Shown here piece after piece: positions 42,511-55,764 of a stretch of DNA of 64,000 nt (positions are counted from its first letter, which is position 1; each line of letters starts with the position of its first letter). The DNA is taken from assembly GCA_024734555.1 (NCBI GenBank), contig JANPWX010000126.1:1771067-1835066 (forward strand), given 5' to 3'. This stretch comes from Trochalopteron elliotii (Eukaryota > Chordata > Aves > Passeriformes > Leiothrichidae). Made by a program: the position numbers and the translations under genes. The notes beneath the pieces are model-generated. The model did not search any database. It was not told the origin of the DNA and saw nothing but the letters and a program-made list of their open reading frames with translations.

Positions 42511-44689
42511 TGCCTTTATCCAGTGGCTTAGAGTCAGATTACTAGTCTTGTGTTATCTGTTTCTCAGAAAGTAGAAGCTTCAATCATTCACTAAGTCTTC
42601 AAAGGGGAAAGGGATCCTAACAATATACAGGATTTGGGATGAAGCTATGAAATAAGTCTTTGACTCAAAATGGCTAAATTAATCTCCTTTCCGTAAATTA
42701 TTATACTTTTAAAGTTTGAGTTACAGATGGAGAATCTGATTGTAGTACTGAAAAATATGTGAAATCAGTATTGGTGACTGTCCTGTTGCTGCTTCTGCTC
42801 ATGGATTAGTCTAAGATTGGTTCCTTGCTGTTAATTATATTAATATGAATTCTTTGATTCCTTCTTATGCCATGCTTGCTATCCAGCTGAAATGGAGACA
42901 AGGGAAAGTAGTAAGTACTCTTTCATTTTTGGTTTATGCAGATGTCATATCTGATCAACAAGCAGAAAATACATCTGCTGAAGTTAATTAGTTATTTACC
43001 GTTTTAGGAGACAAGATCATGCTTATTCCAGGAAGAAAATAACATATTACAATACAATTGAGTTTACTGAGAACAATGTAGGATTTCCTTCAAGAGGATT
43101 TCTTCTCTCCTTTTGAATGTAGCATCCATCCAGCACATCTGCATGAAGTAGATACAATTGCCCAGTGTGAATGGAGTTAACAAAGACATTCAGGGATTAA
43201 TGCTTTGTCACCAGAATGAGCACTCAGTGTGACTTACTTCAGGCAAATGGTTTGAAGGTCTAGCCACCTTCCATCTTCTCAAATGACTTTTAAGTGCTTT
43301 TCTCCCCACTCTCCACCATATAAAGAACCTGGTTTTCTTAGAAACGTGATAAATATGGTTGCATTCGATAGCACTTATAAGCAGAGGTAGCTTTCAATTA
43401 TTTATTTACTTTTAACAAAAGGGGCCATTTAATTAATGTTTAAATATTTATAACAGTTTTATTGTGCTGTAAAATCGGTTATACTTTGATCTAGATTTTC
43501 TGGTTTGAGATAATAGGGTTGTTAAAAGTTTTCCTAATGAATTTGGTCAGAACATGACATAATCTGATTATCTGATGAAAGATTGACACTTCAGTTCCTG
43601 CCATAAAAGCGTGGTACAATGGGGGCTGTTGAGCACAAATTCAAAGGCTGGGAGTTCAAGTTCAGGTACAGCAGAATTGTTCAAAGTTTCACATTAATGC
43701 AGTGAAACACTGTTGTATTTTTCACTATATTTTTGGTCAGGAGTGATTCGTGGTGGAAGAGAGGAGTGAAGTTTGAAGCTAAATGTGTAAACTGCAACTC
43801 CACTCTAACTTTGGGTTAATTTCCCTCCACTTGCTAAATAGTAGTTAGTGTTACTCTTTAAGACAGAGAAATTAATTGGTCAGAACATGACAGGCACAGG
43901 AAACAGTACCAGAAGCCAGGAATTAAGCATCATCAGTATTCAACCTGTTAAATGTGGAACCAGGTTTTCATCAATATCCATCACATTTTAACAACTTAAC
44001 TGTTTAACATATGAGCAAATGCTCATATGCTTGGAGATGAGCATATTTAACATTTAATGCATTCTACAGGCTTATGTAAAATAGATGTAAATATATGTGA
44101 TCAAACTGGCATGAAAGAACAGTTATGTCTAAAGTGTAAGCTTAGCCTAAACTGTTAAAATAAACATTAATTTTTTCATTTGATATTCAGGTAACATTTG
44201 CTTTGTAAATGTCATTCATGTTTGCAGTGGAATTATAGTGATCTCTACTAGAATTCTTGGACTAAGTTGCTCTCCAATAACTTGTCTTATCTAAATACTT
44301 GCACTGTATGGAATAGGAATCCTAGTAGATAATTGACACATACTATTAATAATTGAGCTTGAATTTTGGTGGATATTTCATAACATAAAAATACTTAATA
44401 ATCTGTCATTTTGAGTCATATATTTATAAGTGGTGTACATAACACTAAATCCTTTCTTTCTTTTCAATGCTGAAGGGATTCTTGGAGAAAGTAAAGTGTT
44501 AAGTACCAGATGTGATGGTCTTTACTGAAATGCATTTTGTTTCTGACCTTGAGAGAATTTTTCTGACCTGAATAGAGATTTAAAGCTTTAATCTAATGAA
44601 TCGATACAGACTGTCCACATTGCTTTTTTTTCTTAAAATATCACATGGATGTGAATCTCAGTGTCCCTGGGAAGGGACAGTCTGTGCCT

Positions 44690-44790
44690 GGAGTCAGTGA
44701 GTGGAGTCCTAATCCCAGTGCTGGGGACTCTGCCACCTTGGGAGGTCACTTACTGTCCCTGCCACAGCTTCTCCATCTCCAGAGAAGGGC
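44690..44790 (+). repeat. MIR-like SINE fragment
   Basis: GGAGTCCTAATCCCAGTGCT, then CTCTGCCACCTTGGGAGGTC, ACTTACTGTCCCTGCCACAG and CTTCTCCATCTCC follow the order of MIR segments (gagtcctggttctaatcccagc, ctctgccac..ccttgggcaagtcacttaac, ..gcctcagtttccccatct). Diverged with short deletions. Matched by eye. Confidence 0.6.
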
Positions 44791-47700
44791 ATGGAATAAC
44801 ACTGGTTTCAGAGATGTGTTGTAGTTTACACAGAAGCAGACAAGCTCCCTCAGAAAAAATGCTTTATGAAATACCAATGTAATGAACAGAGCCTACAAAC
44901 CCTCCCTCGTTTGAGCAGCCTCACCGATATCGTCTGATCATTGGGACAAGCATAGATTAGATCCAAAATTTGGATTTCAAAATACAAGCTCGTCATAAAT
45001 AAGAATTGCCCTTGGTTATTTAATATTCCTTCTGTGTTTATGTCAATTTATCTTTTTTGCTGTTTGCAGTTTTAGAGTATATTTTTAACTGTTATGAAAC
45101 AAACGACAATATAAACATGGGAGTAGGAAATACGTACAATATTCTGATATAAATGCATCTCTCACCGTATGCTGGTGAAGTACGTAGCCTGTTCAGCTAA
45201 TTGCAGAGTCTTTTTTCTTTTTTTGATGAATATATAGTTTGTGAATGTTTTTTGTACTTGTCTTTTTAGTTCTATGAAATGTAAACTGTGTCATTAAAGT
45301 AAAAGAAATACTTTGGGAAGCACTGTCAGAGCTCAACTTGCAGTGTAGTTTAATTTAATTGCCTGCCTCTGCACGGCATCTCTCCCATGGTGAGGCGTGC
45401 ACAGTCCAGGGGTGTTTTATAAGCAGAAGGAAGCATGCAGCCAGGAACACAAGCTGAAGTTCTAAAAGTGCATGAAAAGTACATTGCTTCATTGTGTCTT
45501 CATAAAGTGTCACTTCTCACTATCTCCTCCTAACAAATGAGTGAGAACTGCCAACTTCGGGGACATTCATTTTAAAAACCAAAAAAATTGAAGACTTCTG
45601 ACTGTAAACAACAGTCATTTTTTCCTCAGGTATGGCCAAAGCAAAATAAAATACAACTAACTCCATGTGTAATAAAAGAATTGTATATATTTCTTTTATC
45701 AGAATTTAATCCAAATATAATATTTATAGAGTAATAAAAGAAATTATTTACTTTTGTTTTGGTTGAATTGAAGATGACTTGATGCAAAATTAAAATGCTG
45801 TGGCTTTTAAACTTAGTAAGATACTGAATTAATTTAAGAGTGGTATGAAAATGGGATTTGGTCATTTTCTCCCTTTTTGTTGACTGTATCAAGGCAGATC
45901 GTGAGCAGACCTTAATGTTCATGGAAACAGCTCAGTTTCTAGCAGCTCTGGACACAGTCCTGTACATGCAGAATCCATTGATAAGTCATTAATAAGAGGC
46001 ATATTTTATAAGTATAAATTAATTTAGTATTGCTTATATTTTTTATGTAATATCATGTCACATGTACTTTTCCTTAATTCTGAAAACTCTTGTTATACTT
46101 CACACTTCGAAGAAGAAAGTATAGAAGACAAAATGTCATCTGATTTGTACTATGTTTCATGTTCCTATGCCCTGTGGGAGGAAAGGAAAAGTAATAGAAC
46201 AGACAAATAAATAAACGTGGTGTTGAAACTGGCATGACAGTTTCTGCTCTTGCACAAAGGAACTGCAATCAATTTATTGTCTTCATTGGTCAAGTGCCAG
46301 AATAACAGTATAATATTATACAACAGTAGATTAATTAAAGTGTAATTAGAATGGAATAAATTAAACAATCATAAAAGTTTGTCATGGGAAAAATATGTGT
46401 TTAGAATTAATTAGTTTTCAAATAAAGTGATATTTTAATTGCTCAGAGTTACAGAATACTTAATTGCAGACATATAATTCTGGCCTAAATAACTTCAATT
46501 GCTGTAACAACTTGATATATTTCTTCTCTGTCAATTCTTTTTAATAGTTTGTTACCAAACAAGATTATTGCTGGAATGTCTGCAAAAATGTCTGGAAGAC
46601 GTTTAATTAAGCCCATGCTATCTGAGGACATTATTAGCTCTTGGAACCAAGAGATTTGTGGCTGATGCTGCACTATGCAGTACCCCTAATTAAGGAGGAT
46701 GGGCAGACAGAGCCCCGTGGCTGACAGATTGCTATGCATGGCTGAACTGGAGGCTACTCAAAACAGTCTTTTGATGGTCCTTGGCTCATCAATTTTCTGC
46801 TAGATTTCAATGATTTATCACATGTACAAACTTAAATTCATTCTATGTCTGATATTATGGTAAAGAGAGGCTTATATAAATCCTTTTTTTAACTTACTTT
46901 GTGTATATATAAATGCATATTCAAATTCAAGTTTTCAAAGTGATTAAATCATTTGTTGACTTTTGTGTCCCTAATAATTTTTTGCAGAATGTGTTGTAGA
47001 ACTGAACTCCTGTGGGCTTTTATGCTTTCTTTCTCCAAACAAAGCTGGCTGTAGTTACATCATTGCACTTTTCCAAGCAATTAATGGTTTCAGAAAGTAA
47101 AACAGATGAGTGGGTGTCTTTTCCCTCATCTGCAAATTGAACCTGTTTATGAAACACTAGAATTTCATCTGTTTCAGCTGTATTTCACGCAGTATTTTAG
47201 GCTCCCTTATTAAAAGCTATGAGAGGCAGGGGCTCTCACGTTTTCAGACCCCATATTTTTGGCATAAATGTATCCATGATATTTGTCTGTCTCCAAAATG
47301 TTTACTTCAGTAAGATCTGCAATGTCCAAAATGTTTAATTGTGTTAAAAAGGTCAACCAGCTGATAGCTGAAGGCGCATATGTCAGAATGAAAGACTGAA
47401 AAAAAATTATCAGTCTGACACAGGGGGAGTATTAGAATGATTAATGTTTATGTTAATTTATGGCTTTTACATATTGATTAATAGCTTTTTGTTCCAGTGA
47501 CCAAAATGTGTAAGTGGCAATGAGATCCATATGCTAACTCAGTGTCTTTCAAATGATTATAATCATTCTTAGTTTTGTTCCCATGCTGAAACTATGTTTT
47601 CGTATAGAAAGTAATTGTTGTACAGTGACTTCTTAAAAAATTGCAGATGGAAGTATTTGAAATTGAACCTCAAGACACAAGCCTGGGTTTCAGTATTCGT

Positions 47701-50700
47701 GAAAGTTACACACTGACATTTATATACATTTTTCTTGCAAATTTCATTACTTAAAATCTTAATATATTGTGGTTTAGCCTTTTTCAGGTAAGGAATGCTT
47801 ACAGACAAAAAAGGTGCTAATGCTGGGAGGAGCCATTATCTGAGTGGAAATCATTAAAAATGTGTTGCATTGCATGATGGTTATTAGTCATTTTCTCCCC
47901 TGCTCCCATAAGATTTCTTGGCATATCACCAGTTGCTGATAAGCAATTTTGTTTGCTATCTGTCCATTGACTAATACAATTAAAATGTGGAAACCTCCAT
48001 CATTCATTGTCTCAATGTCAAGAGAGAAGGTAATTTTGGGGATCTCCTGAGAAAGGATGAACTCCTAACTTCCCTAGAAGTCAGTGGGAAATGGAAGTTC
48101 TCAGCACTTCTCAAACTGAGACTTTTGAAGTGTTTTTCTGAGCAGGCAGTCATTGTTAGTCATTAGAAATGATTTGGTGACTATTTAGAATGAAAGCTCT
48201 GACAGTATTTAGTGTTCCCAACCTGTAAGAGGAAAGACTCTTGTCAGCTGTAATGTTGGCTGTGTGGCAACAGGTTTATGATATCAGCTAATGAAGGATT
48301 CTGTAACTAGGTCATATAAATCACTGCATTCTCTTTGACATTGATGTGTCGCTGACGAGCAAGTTTTGCAAGCAAGATAGAAATCTGTCTACAGTATCTG
48401 GATATGGTATTTTCTAGTGCAAGAACAAACTAATGAATGCTCCCAGTCCACTGTTGGTGATTTTTTAAAAATTAAATATTGTTATTATCATAATTAATTA
48501 GGTTTTGAAGTCAGAAAGTCTTGCAGATATACATCGCTCTACTTAATCTCTACTTTGGCAGTCATAAGTAAATAGTAATATGAAAAATAAGCAGTTCAAA
48601 ATAAAGCATTTTGTTATCCTTACCTCTGAAAATTAAGAGTACTTTATTAGTATATTTACTGGTTAAATCAAAAATTTCCACTGATTTTCCTTTCTGCTTG
48701 ACATCAATTTCTTGATTTAAAAATTTCTACTGATTTCTAATTTCCACTTGAAGTAAATTATTATTTAAATTTGCTTTAAAGAAACTCTAGAAGTATAATA
48801 CAGTTTCTATCTCAATTTAGCACTGAAGAGAGAAATGGGAGTTTGAAAGCTGCATTGTTATGTGACTGACAAATGAATTTTCATATATTCTGGGGCTCTG
48901 ATCTTTGCAACTGTTTGTGTAGCACTCCCACATCTCTTGATCAAGCTTCTGCTGGTTTTACTTTACTAGTGCACGTTTCTGTCTTTGCACACAACAGACA
49001 AACCCTGTGTTTCGGGCAGCTGGGGTAAGAATCGGAAAAGCAGGTTTCCTGGCTTTTAGTTTGGGATTTTCACTGCTCCCTAAGTGTTTTGCGTGTGTTA
49101 CCTTGCTGCAGGACCCAGAAAGGCATTTCTTTGTACAGCTGAGTTGCTTTTCACCTCAGGTGCAAAGAGATTTCTTCAGTCTCACAACATCTCTTTGTAT
49201 TGCTGACTTCCCTGTTTCAGTGTGTTCCGATATTTTTTGGTTTGTACATGCAAAATGAAAAGCTGGGCTTAAAAATTTGTCACAACATGTCTGAAGAGTT
49301 GTTTACCAAATCATATACCTGCCTTCAGACCATTTGTAGTCAATAACCTATAAAAATTTCACTTTTGCAGTCAGACGAGGTGAACTTCAGCTCGTTCAAC
49401 TTGCGTGGATTTGTCTGGAATCTCTTTTAATGATGTATGAAAATGTTACTGATTGAATGGGTTCTTGTAGCGCTAAATTCCCTTTCCCCTGAGCAGTGCC
49501 ATGGAACCAGGCAGCATTTTGGGACAAGCAGGGATGTGTAAGGTATTTCCAAGTGCTTCTGTGTTCTAGCACAATTCACTGAGGGGAATCGGGTGCTCTG
49601 GGACCCTCGGGCTCTGTTGAGCCACAAGGAAAGGCCACGGCACTGCCAGCAGCCCTGGTATGGGCGTTGCTTGGGCTGAGAGTAGTTTGTGGTTTCACCA
49701 CTGAGAAACCTCATTGTCTGCAGTGGTTGGAGGCTGGAAACGTGGGAACATTGCTTTTGGAAAGCTCATACTGCAAGGGCTGCCCGCTGAATTTTAGTGG
49801 TGGAGATTGCAAATGTAATGGAACAAACAAAATCGTTTGCATTGCACTATTAACTTGAAGGAGTCTGTTATTTGCACTGACTGCCTCTGCAGTTGCAGCT
49901 CAGGACCCACTTCCTAAACACACTCATGCACTAGAGCACAGAGTGCTGTGACACAGAGCAGAGTTTGTCAGGGGGTGCAGGTAGGCACAGAACTGCAGGC
50001 TAAAAAAGGACTTTTGTGTGAATGAAAAAGCCTGCAAAGGGGGAAGAACAATTTATTCACATCTTTCTCAACTCATTCTTTTCTCTGATTTTTCCTTTGG
50101 GAGGGTGGCACCTGGTTGACTGGGAATTGTCAAAAAATAACAGGGATTTCATGTATCTGTTTGTGAACACACCTGGATGTGTTGGATATTTTGCAGTAGT
50201 AATTATGTCTGCACACCTGCTGGTTTCAGTCCCAAATCAGTTTGCCAGACATGCCTAGGGAGATTTATTTCTCCTATACCTGAAAAAGCTCTTTTACCAC
50301 GGAGGTTTTACTACTCTAAATAAGCCTAAAGAAAAATAGAAGAGGATTTTTTCCTGTCTTTTCTTGAGCTGTTGGTATCTCAAAGTGAACTGTGGAGTTT
50401 GTTAGGGGGAGGAGGGTGTTTGGATGATATTTTAATAGCAATTTGTTTTTGCTTCAATGTGTGATAGAAATACAAGTGACAGGAGTGGGAACAGGAGAAT
50501 TGCTGAATTCTGCTGGAATTTTTCCTGTGGGAATCTGTTAATGTTTTTAATTCTCTGAGAGATTTTTCTAAGGTAATCCTTTTGACATTTACATATTTTA
50601 AATGACTCTCATTAAATAAAAGCTTAACTTTTTTATATCAAATGCTGAAGTGATGATACTGAAATACCACTGCATAGAAATTGAAATGGTTTGAGGATTA

Positions 50701-53700
50701 TTCTAATTGCAACCTAAGCAAAGTAAGATTTGTGAGGGATATTAATAGTGAATTGTTCTTTAAAATAAGGTAATTTTGAAGGAAATTTAATTGTTCTAGC
50801 ATTTAGCAGATGCATTTTCTTAGACAAAACCCTTTTGGGTACCTCACGTGCGGTGCACTCAGCCGTTCACTAATTGAAACCCTCATTTGAGCAGCTGGGT
50901 TTCCACTCCCCAGTTGTGTAGCAAACATAACTTGTGCAGGAGCCCAAAGGTTTGCAGTGCACTCTGTGAAAAATCCTTCTCATTGTCTGTGCCACATCAG
51001 TGTAGTTCAGCTCCTGAAGGACAATGCTGTTACCAGCACAGGGAAGGCTGGAAGAAATAAGAAGTGGAACATCTTTTTTAAAAAACAAAAGAGCCTGATG
51101 GTGAGGTGTTGCCCCTCTTGCAGGTGATGCCGTCTTGCAAGCAAATACTGCCATGAGCAAAATGATTCGTGTTCATGTCTTTTCATTCCTTTCACAAGAG
51201 TGAAAGGACAAACATATAGTGTAGCCCAGAAGTGCCTTTAAATTAACTTTATTCTGTAGGTTGCACTTTGCTTGTTAAAGCCCTTGAGCCAGATTTTGCT
51301 CTCAGACCAGACTAAATACTAAGCAAATTCATTTAATTAAATTTGTTGCAGATATCCCCAGTTAACAAGAACAGATTGGTCTCCCTGAGGCTAGATAGAG
51401 TTAACAAGAAAATAAATGTTGTGCTAATTAGAGAACTCATTTTTAGACACCTGGGGTGAAACTTTAAAAAGTCCTAGAGATGTAGGATTGAAAATTCATT
51501 TGGAAATGAGTCTTAGGCTTCTAAATCACTTAGGCACTTTTGAAAAATTTCCCCAGAGGCTTTAACCATCTCACAATCATCATATTTAGCATGTTTGTAG
51601 CTGTCTGCTTAGCAAAGCACTGTATAACCATTATCTGTTTGAATCAGTACACCACAATGTACTTCATTATCCCTGTAAGGTAGAGACACTGAGCTACCTG
51701 GTGAGTTGAAGGTAGGCTAAATGTCCTTTTTTTGAGTATGCTTGTGTGTCAACAGGAACAGGCTGATGCTTTCTTGGAGTATCAGTTGAAGTACCAGTAC
51801 CCCAAATTTCCATCTCTGTGCAGCCTCATGGGACTTTCTATAGGTACCTAACAACTTTTTTATTAAATCTTAAGTGAGTTGTCCAAGCTCATGGAGAAAA
51901 AAGACAGCAAAGATGAAATTTATAGTTCAGCACCTGCTGGAAGGAAAATGAGACACTAAATACTGTCACACTGCCATTCACTTGTGAAATCATGATAGGA
52001 AGTAATATAGACTCAATAAATATTAGATTCAATATTAAGGCAGATTTCTAGATTCACATATGATTAGCAAAAAAGCAAGGAAAAAAACAGACTCTAAGGA
52101 GCAAAAAGTCCCTTCAATAGCTTGCAGCTCAGAAGCATGTTTTCAGTAGGTTTTTTTTTTCCTGTAACTGTTCTGAGGATTTTTCTGAAATCTCATCCTT
52201 GTAAAGACATGCATTAGTAGTGTCTGTTTCATGCCAGGTAAAACCCTTCCCACAGCCACGCACACACTTGCTGTCTGTCAGCAAAAACTTCTGTGTCAGT
52301 AATTAGAAAAATGCTATTAAAAACCTGCCTTGTAATCCCAGATAGCCTCTGGGTTGCCTCAGTTCTATTTCCTTGCTCAGTGCAGTGAGCCAGAATTGCT
52401 TCACCATGAAGTGGGACCCTGCTCCTCTGACAAGCTCAGCTACTCTTTTATTTATCTGGTTCTACAAAGTGTTGTTTTGAGGGCACCAGCACTCAGCTGT
52501 AGTGCCCCAAAGAGGTGTCCCTTGGGGACAAAGTCCTTGGTATGACACATTTATAACACGGGTGGAGCATGTTGCAGATGGGCACTTGAGAGCTGCATCT
52601 GACCGTGGGGGCGAACCTGCATATCGTGTACATCTGAAAATTTACTCCAGCCTGCCATGAGTCTGGATCATCCAACAACTTCATAAAATAGATGAGTCAG
52701 GGCCCTAAAACACAGAGGGTATCCACTGAGCTCATTATTTTCTTACCTAATTACACAGTGCTATTGAGAGAAAACTGCACATTACACTGAAGAATCCTGT
52801 TTCATCACTAGCCCTAAAAGATAATTGCATTTAATTAGAACCTATAGATACCATGGTGATAACTGACCTATAAACACTCAAGGTAGACCTGCAAATGAGG
52901 TGCATTAGCAAGTGCATCCATGAAACACAATTTGAAAGCTGGTACTGAGGTGAGATGGCAATGAAAAGTTGGGCTGTTTTGCCATGGAACTCATAGCTCT
53001 TGCACTCCATTCTGATTCTCTGCAATTCCTCTGCTGTGAACCGGCAGGCACACAAACACCAGCTGATCTTCCCTTACTGAATTTAGAACACTTTTTGTTT
53101 AATCTGGGGTAATATATGCAAGAGTGGGAAAAAGTGGTGACAGGTGACACCTGCAGTGGCAAAAGCTTCTCTTTTCTATATGAGGTTAGGTCAGAAAGGA
53201 AGAAACAGATGTACAATTGTGGCTAGTAATGCCACAGATCAGGGAGCAAACACTTTTCATGGTGAAAATATTTCTTGTAATGGACATTGTAATGCATTTT
53301 CCAGTGAAGTGCAAATTGTACTTCCAGTTGAATCAGCTGCTGGTTGCCTTGTCTCAGGTCTGGAGAGTCATTTGCAACAAGTCAGAACACAGAAAATTTG
53401 TCCTCATCCTTCTCCAGTGCTTGTGCACAGCTGCCTGCAAAGCTGTTCATGTGAAGGGAAATACCTGGTGAGGGGCCAGGGCAGTGAGTGCCTGTGGGGA
53501 TCACACAGGCTGTCCCTGTGAGCTCATCAGGAATTGTTCTCTGCATTTCCTGTGTGGGACAGGGCAGCCTGCTCCCCCGTATACCAGTCCTGCTCTGTGC
53601 TGACTCAGACTACATTTGACATGAAGCTGAAAACATCCATCTCTTGATCCTTTAGGGAATACAAACCTCTTGGAATAAAACATTTAGCACAGTAGTCACT

Positions 53701-53784
53701 CAGTTAATATGAAGTACTGCATTTCTTTTTCCAAGAAACCATGATTAGAACAAAAAATTAAAATGCTCTGGAGTAATGGGATTC
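44791..53784 (+). other. GNB1L: Probable GNB1L first intron, right part
   Basis: About 9 kb, mostly AT-rich, no exon or RNA gene recognised. A weak MIR-like relic lies around 51.60-51.91 kb. Short reading frames show no family signature. Confidence 0.45.
51600..51910 (-). repeat. Possible MIR-like relic, reverse orientation
   Basis: GCAAAGCACTGTATAACCAT, then CATTATCCCTGTAAGGTAGA, then TTAAGTGAGTTGTCCAAGCT and a later CAGCACCTGC resemble the reverse complement of MIR (attatccccattttacagatgag ... aagtgacttgcccaaggtca). Spacing is stretched and identity low. Confidence 0.35.
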
Positions 53785-54907
53785 TTGTGCAGAAATGATC
53801 ATCACTCCCATCTCATCGATATGGATGAGAGTGTTGAGTCTTTCATTAGTAAATTCACAGATGACACTAAGCTGGGAGCGTGTGTCGATCTGTTGGAAGG
53901 GAGGAGGGCTCTGCAGAGAGACCTGGAATGGTTGGATGGATGGGCAGAGCCCAATAACATGACGTTTAATAAGTCCAAGTGCCAAGTCCTGCATTTTGGG
54001 CACAAACCCCCTGTAATGTTATAGGCCTGGACAGTGCCCAGGCAGGAAGGGACCTGGGGGTACTGGTGACAGCAGCTGAACATGAGTCAGCAGTGTGCCC
54101 AGGTGGCCAACAGCATGTGGCCTGGATCAGGAATAGTGTGGCCAGCAGGAGCAGGGAGGTCATTCCTCCCCTGTACTGGACACTGGTGAGGCCACACCTC
54201 GAGTGCTGTGTCCAGCTCTGGCCCCTCAGTTTAGGATGGACATGGAGTGCTGTGCCCAGCTCTGGCCCCTCAGTTTAGGAAGGACATGGAGTGCTGTGCC
54301 CAGCTCTGGCCCCTCAGTTTAGGAAGGACATGGAGTGCTGTGTCCAGCTCTGGCCCCTCAGTTTAGGATGGACATGGAGTGCTGTGCCCAGCTCTGGCCC
54401 CTCAGTTTAGGATGGACATGGAGTGCTGTGTCCAGCTCTGGCCCCTCAGTTAAAGGAAGAACGTTGAGATGCTTAAGCGCATCCAGAGGAGGCAATGAGG
54501 CTGGTGAGGGGCTTGGAACACAACTCCTGTGAGGAACAGCTGAGGGAGCTGGGGTTGTTTAGCCTGGAGAAAAGGAGACTCAGAGGTGACCTTATCACTC
54601 TCTACAACTCCCTGAAAGGTGGTTGTATCAGGTGGGGGTTGGTTTCTTTCTCCGGGCAGCACTGACAGAACAAGAGTCTTAAGCTGCGCCAAGGGGAATA
54701 TAGGTTGGATATTAGGAAAAAGTTTTTTACAGAAAGAGTGATAAAGTACTGGAGTGGTTTGCCCAGGAAGGTGATGGAGTCACCATCCCTGGATGTGTTT
54801 AAAAGAAGATTGGATGTGGCACTTGATGCCATGGTTTAGTTGAGGTGTTAGGGCTGGGTTGGACTTGATGATCCCGGAAGTCTCTTCCAACCTAATGATT
54901 CTGTGAT
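53785..54907 (+). mobile_element. CR1 LINE, 5'-truncated, avian-type 3' end, non-functional
   Basis: A 5'-truncated copy of the avian CR1 non-LTR retrotransposon. The left part is a broken C-terminal reverse-transcriptase region ([20 protein letters not shown] then [18 protein letters not shown] in frame from 53854). An altered segment and frame change follow near 54010-54060, then IRNSVASRSREVIPPLY and LVRPHLECCVQLW in another frame. A 44-bp tandem array (54201-54464) interrupts it. The 3' UTR matches in order: CTGAGGGAGCTGGGGTTGTT, GCGCCAAGGGGAATATAGGT, GGTGATGGAGTCACCATCCC, GGTTGGACTTGATGATCC, TCTCTTCCAACCTAATGATT, ending in the octamer-like ATTCTGTGAT. It sits in the probable first intron of GNB1L, same orientation, ending about 485 bases before the start-codon exon. 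Frame breaks and truncation make it inactive. Confidence 0.9.
54201..54464 (+). repeat. 44-bp tandem repeat inside the CR1 copy (six units)
   Basis: Six head-to-tail copies begin at 54201, 54245, 54289, 54333, 54377 and 54421, each starting GAGTGCTGTGYCCAGCTCTG and continuing GCCCCTCAGTTTAGGAWGGA CATG. Units differ at only two positions (T or C in YCC, T or A in GAWGG); units 2 and 3 are identical, as are 1 and 4. The last unit runs into CR1 sequence with TTAAAGGAAGAACG. Normal CR1 has one copy of this segment, so the array arose after or during insertion. Confidence 0.93.
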
Positions 54908-55392
54908 CTGAAATTCTTTTCAGTTGATACATTCACTGCAATGCTTTTCTGAAAAAACACAAAAGTAGTATTTTTGTGGGGAGGAAAGGGAAAGACTTAG
55001 CCAGGGGGCTAAAGCAGAATGATAAATTCCTTGTCCATTCAAATTATGGGTGTCAAGTTTCTTGTATTTTGTAGCTCTTCCCTTTAGCACAGGGAGAGCA
55101 GCTGACCAATTTGGGTTTACAAGTGTGTGAGAGGTGTGTGCGCGTGGCCAGCTCAGCACCTTGCTGGGAGAGGAATGCAGCAAAGAGCAGGTTGGACACC
55201 TGCTTTGTCAGCTCATCTTAAGAGGAAATACTTCACCCTCAACTGGGTGGCAAACAGAGACCATTCAATAATGAAAATTCAAAATGGAAAGAGGAGAAGC
55301 AAGTGTCCTGCTCAGAATATATTTAAAGTTGTCATTTCACTTTAGGCTGCCTTACCCTCTGTGATATCTCTGTCTGCTTCTCACCCCTCCAG
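54908..55392 (+). other. GNB1L: End of GNB1L 5' intron
   Basis: Sequence between the CR1 3' end and the start-codon exon. It ends in a C/T-rich tract and CCAG acceptor (55389-55392). No exon seen. Confidence 0.6.
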
Positions 55393-55520
55393 TTCACTGC
55401 TCCGATGGCTCTGCCACCTCCGGATCCACAGTTTGTGCTCAGAGGTACCAGTGCTGCAGTCCACACTCTGCATTTTTCCTGTGGAGGCCCAGAACCTGAT
55501 ATCCCCCTTCTTTTCTCTGG
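55393..55520 (+). CDS. GNB1L: GNB1L first coding exon (ATG at 55405)
   Basis: GNB1L is a WD-repeat protein related to G-protein beta subunits; family knowledge links it to the 22q11.2 region. The exon has 12 bases of 5' UTR after the CCAG acceptor, then ATG at 55405 encoding MALPPPDPQFVLRGTSAAVH then TLHFSCGGPEPDIPLLFSG. The PPPDPQFVLRGT...LHF motif is the conserved N terminus of GNB1L and opens the first propeller blade. The donor GTAAAT follows at 55521; two bases GG remain for the next exon. The acceptor before the ATG shows that a non-coding exon lies upstream, probably near the CpG-rich region at 28-30 kb. Confidence 0.93.
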
Positions 55521-55764
55521 GTAAATACACCAGGACTTCTGGCTCTGCTGAGTGTCATGTGGTTGTTTCCTTTTGAATTGGAATGTATTATTTCAACAAA
55601 GTGTTTCTGGGGAAAACAGCAGCAGGATGGGTTTGCACGATGGGTGTGTTACCTGTGCATACAGCTTCAGTTTTGGAAACAAAATAAACAAATAAAGGCA
55701 AAGCATCAGACTCTGATCAGCTCCATGCACTGCTCACACTAAAAGCATCTCTTCCTATTGCCAG
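55521..55764 (+). other. GNB1L: GNB1L intron
   Basis: Short 244-base intron with GTAAAT donor and TTGCCAG acceptor. No other feature seen. Confidence 0.88.

Larger units (their letters stand above)
40656..44690 (+). other. GNB1L: Probable GNB1L first intron, middle part
   Basis: No exon recognised. Contains an 18-bp direct duplication (40747-40784), two candidate regulatory blocks (41.75-41.90 and 42.30-42.51 kb) and a perfect 10-bp inverted repeat around CATATGAGCA (44008-44029). Otherwise AT-rich single-copy-looking sequence. Confidence 0.4.
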
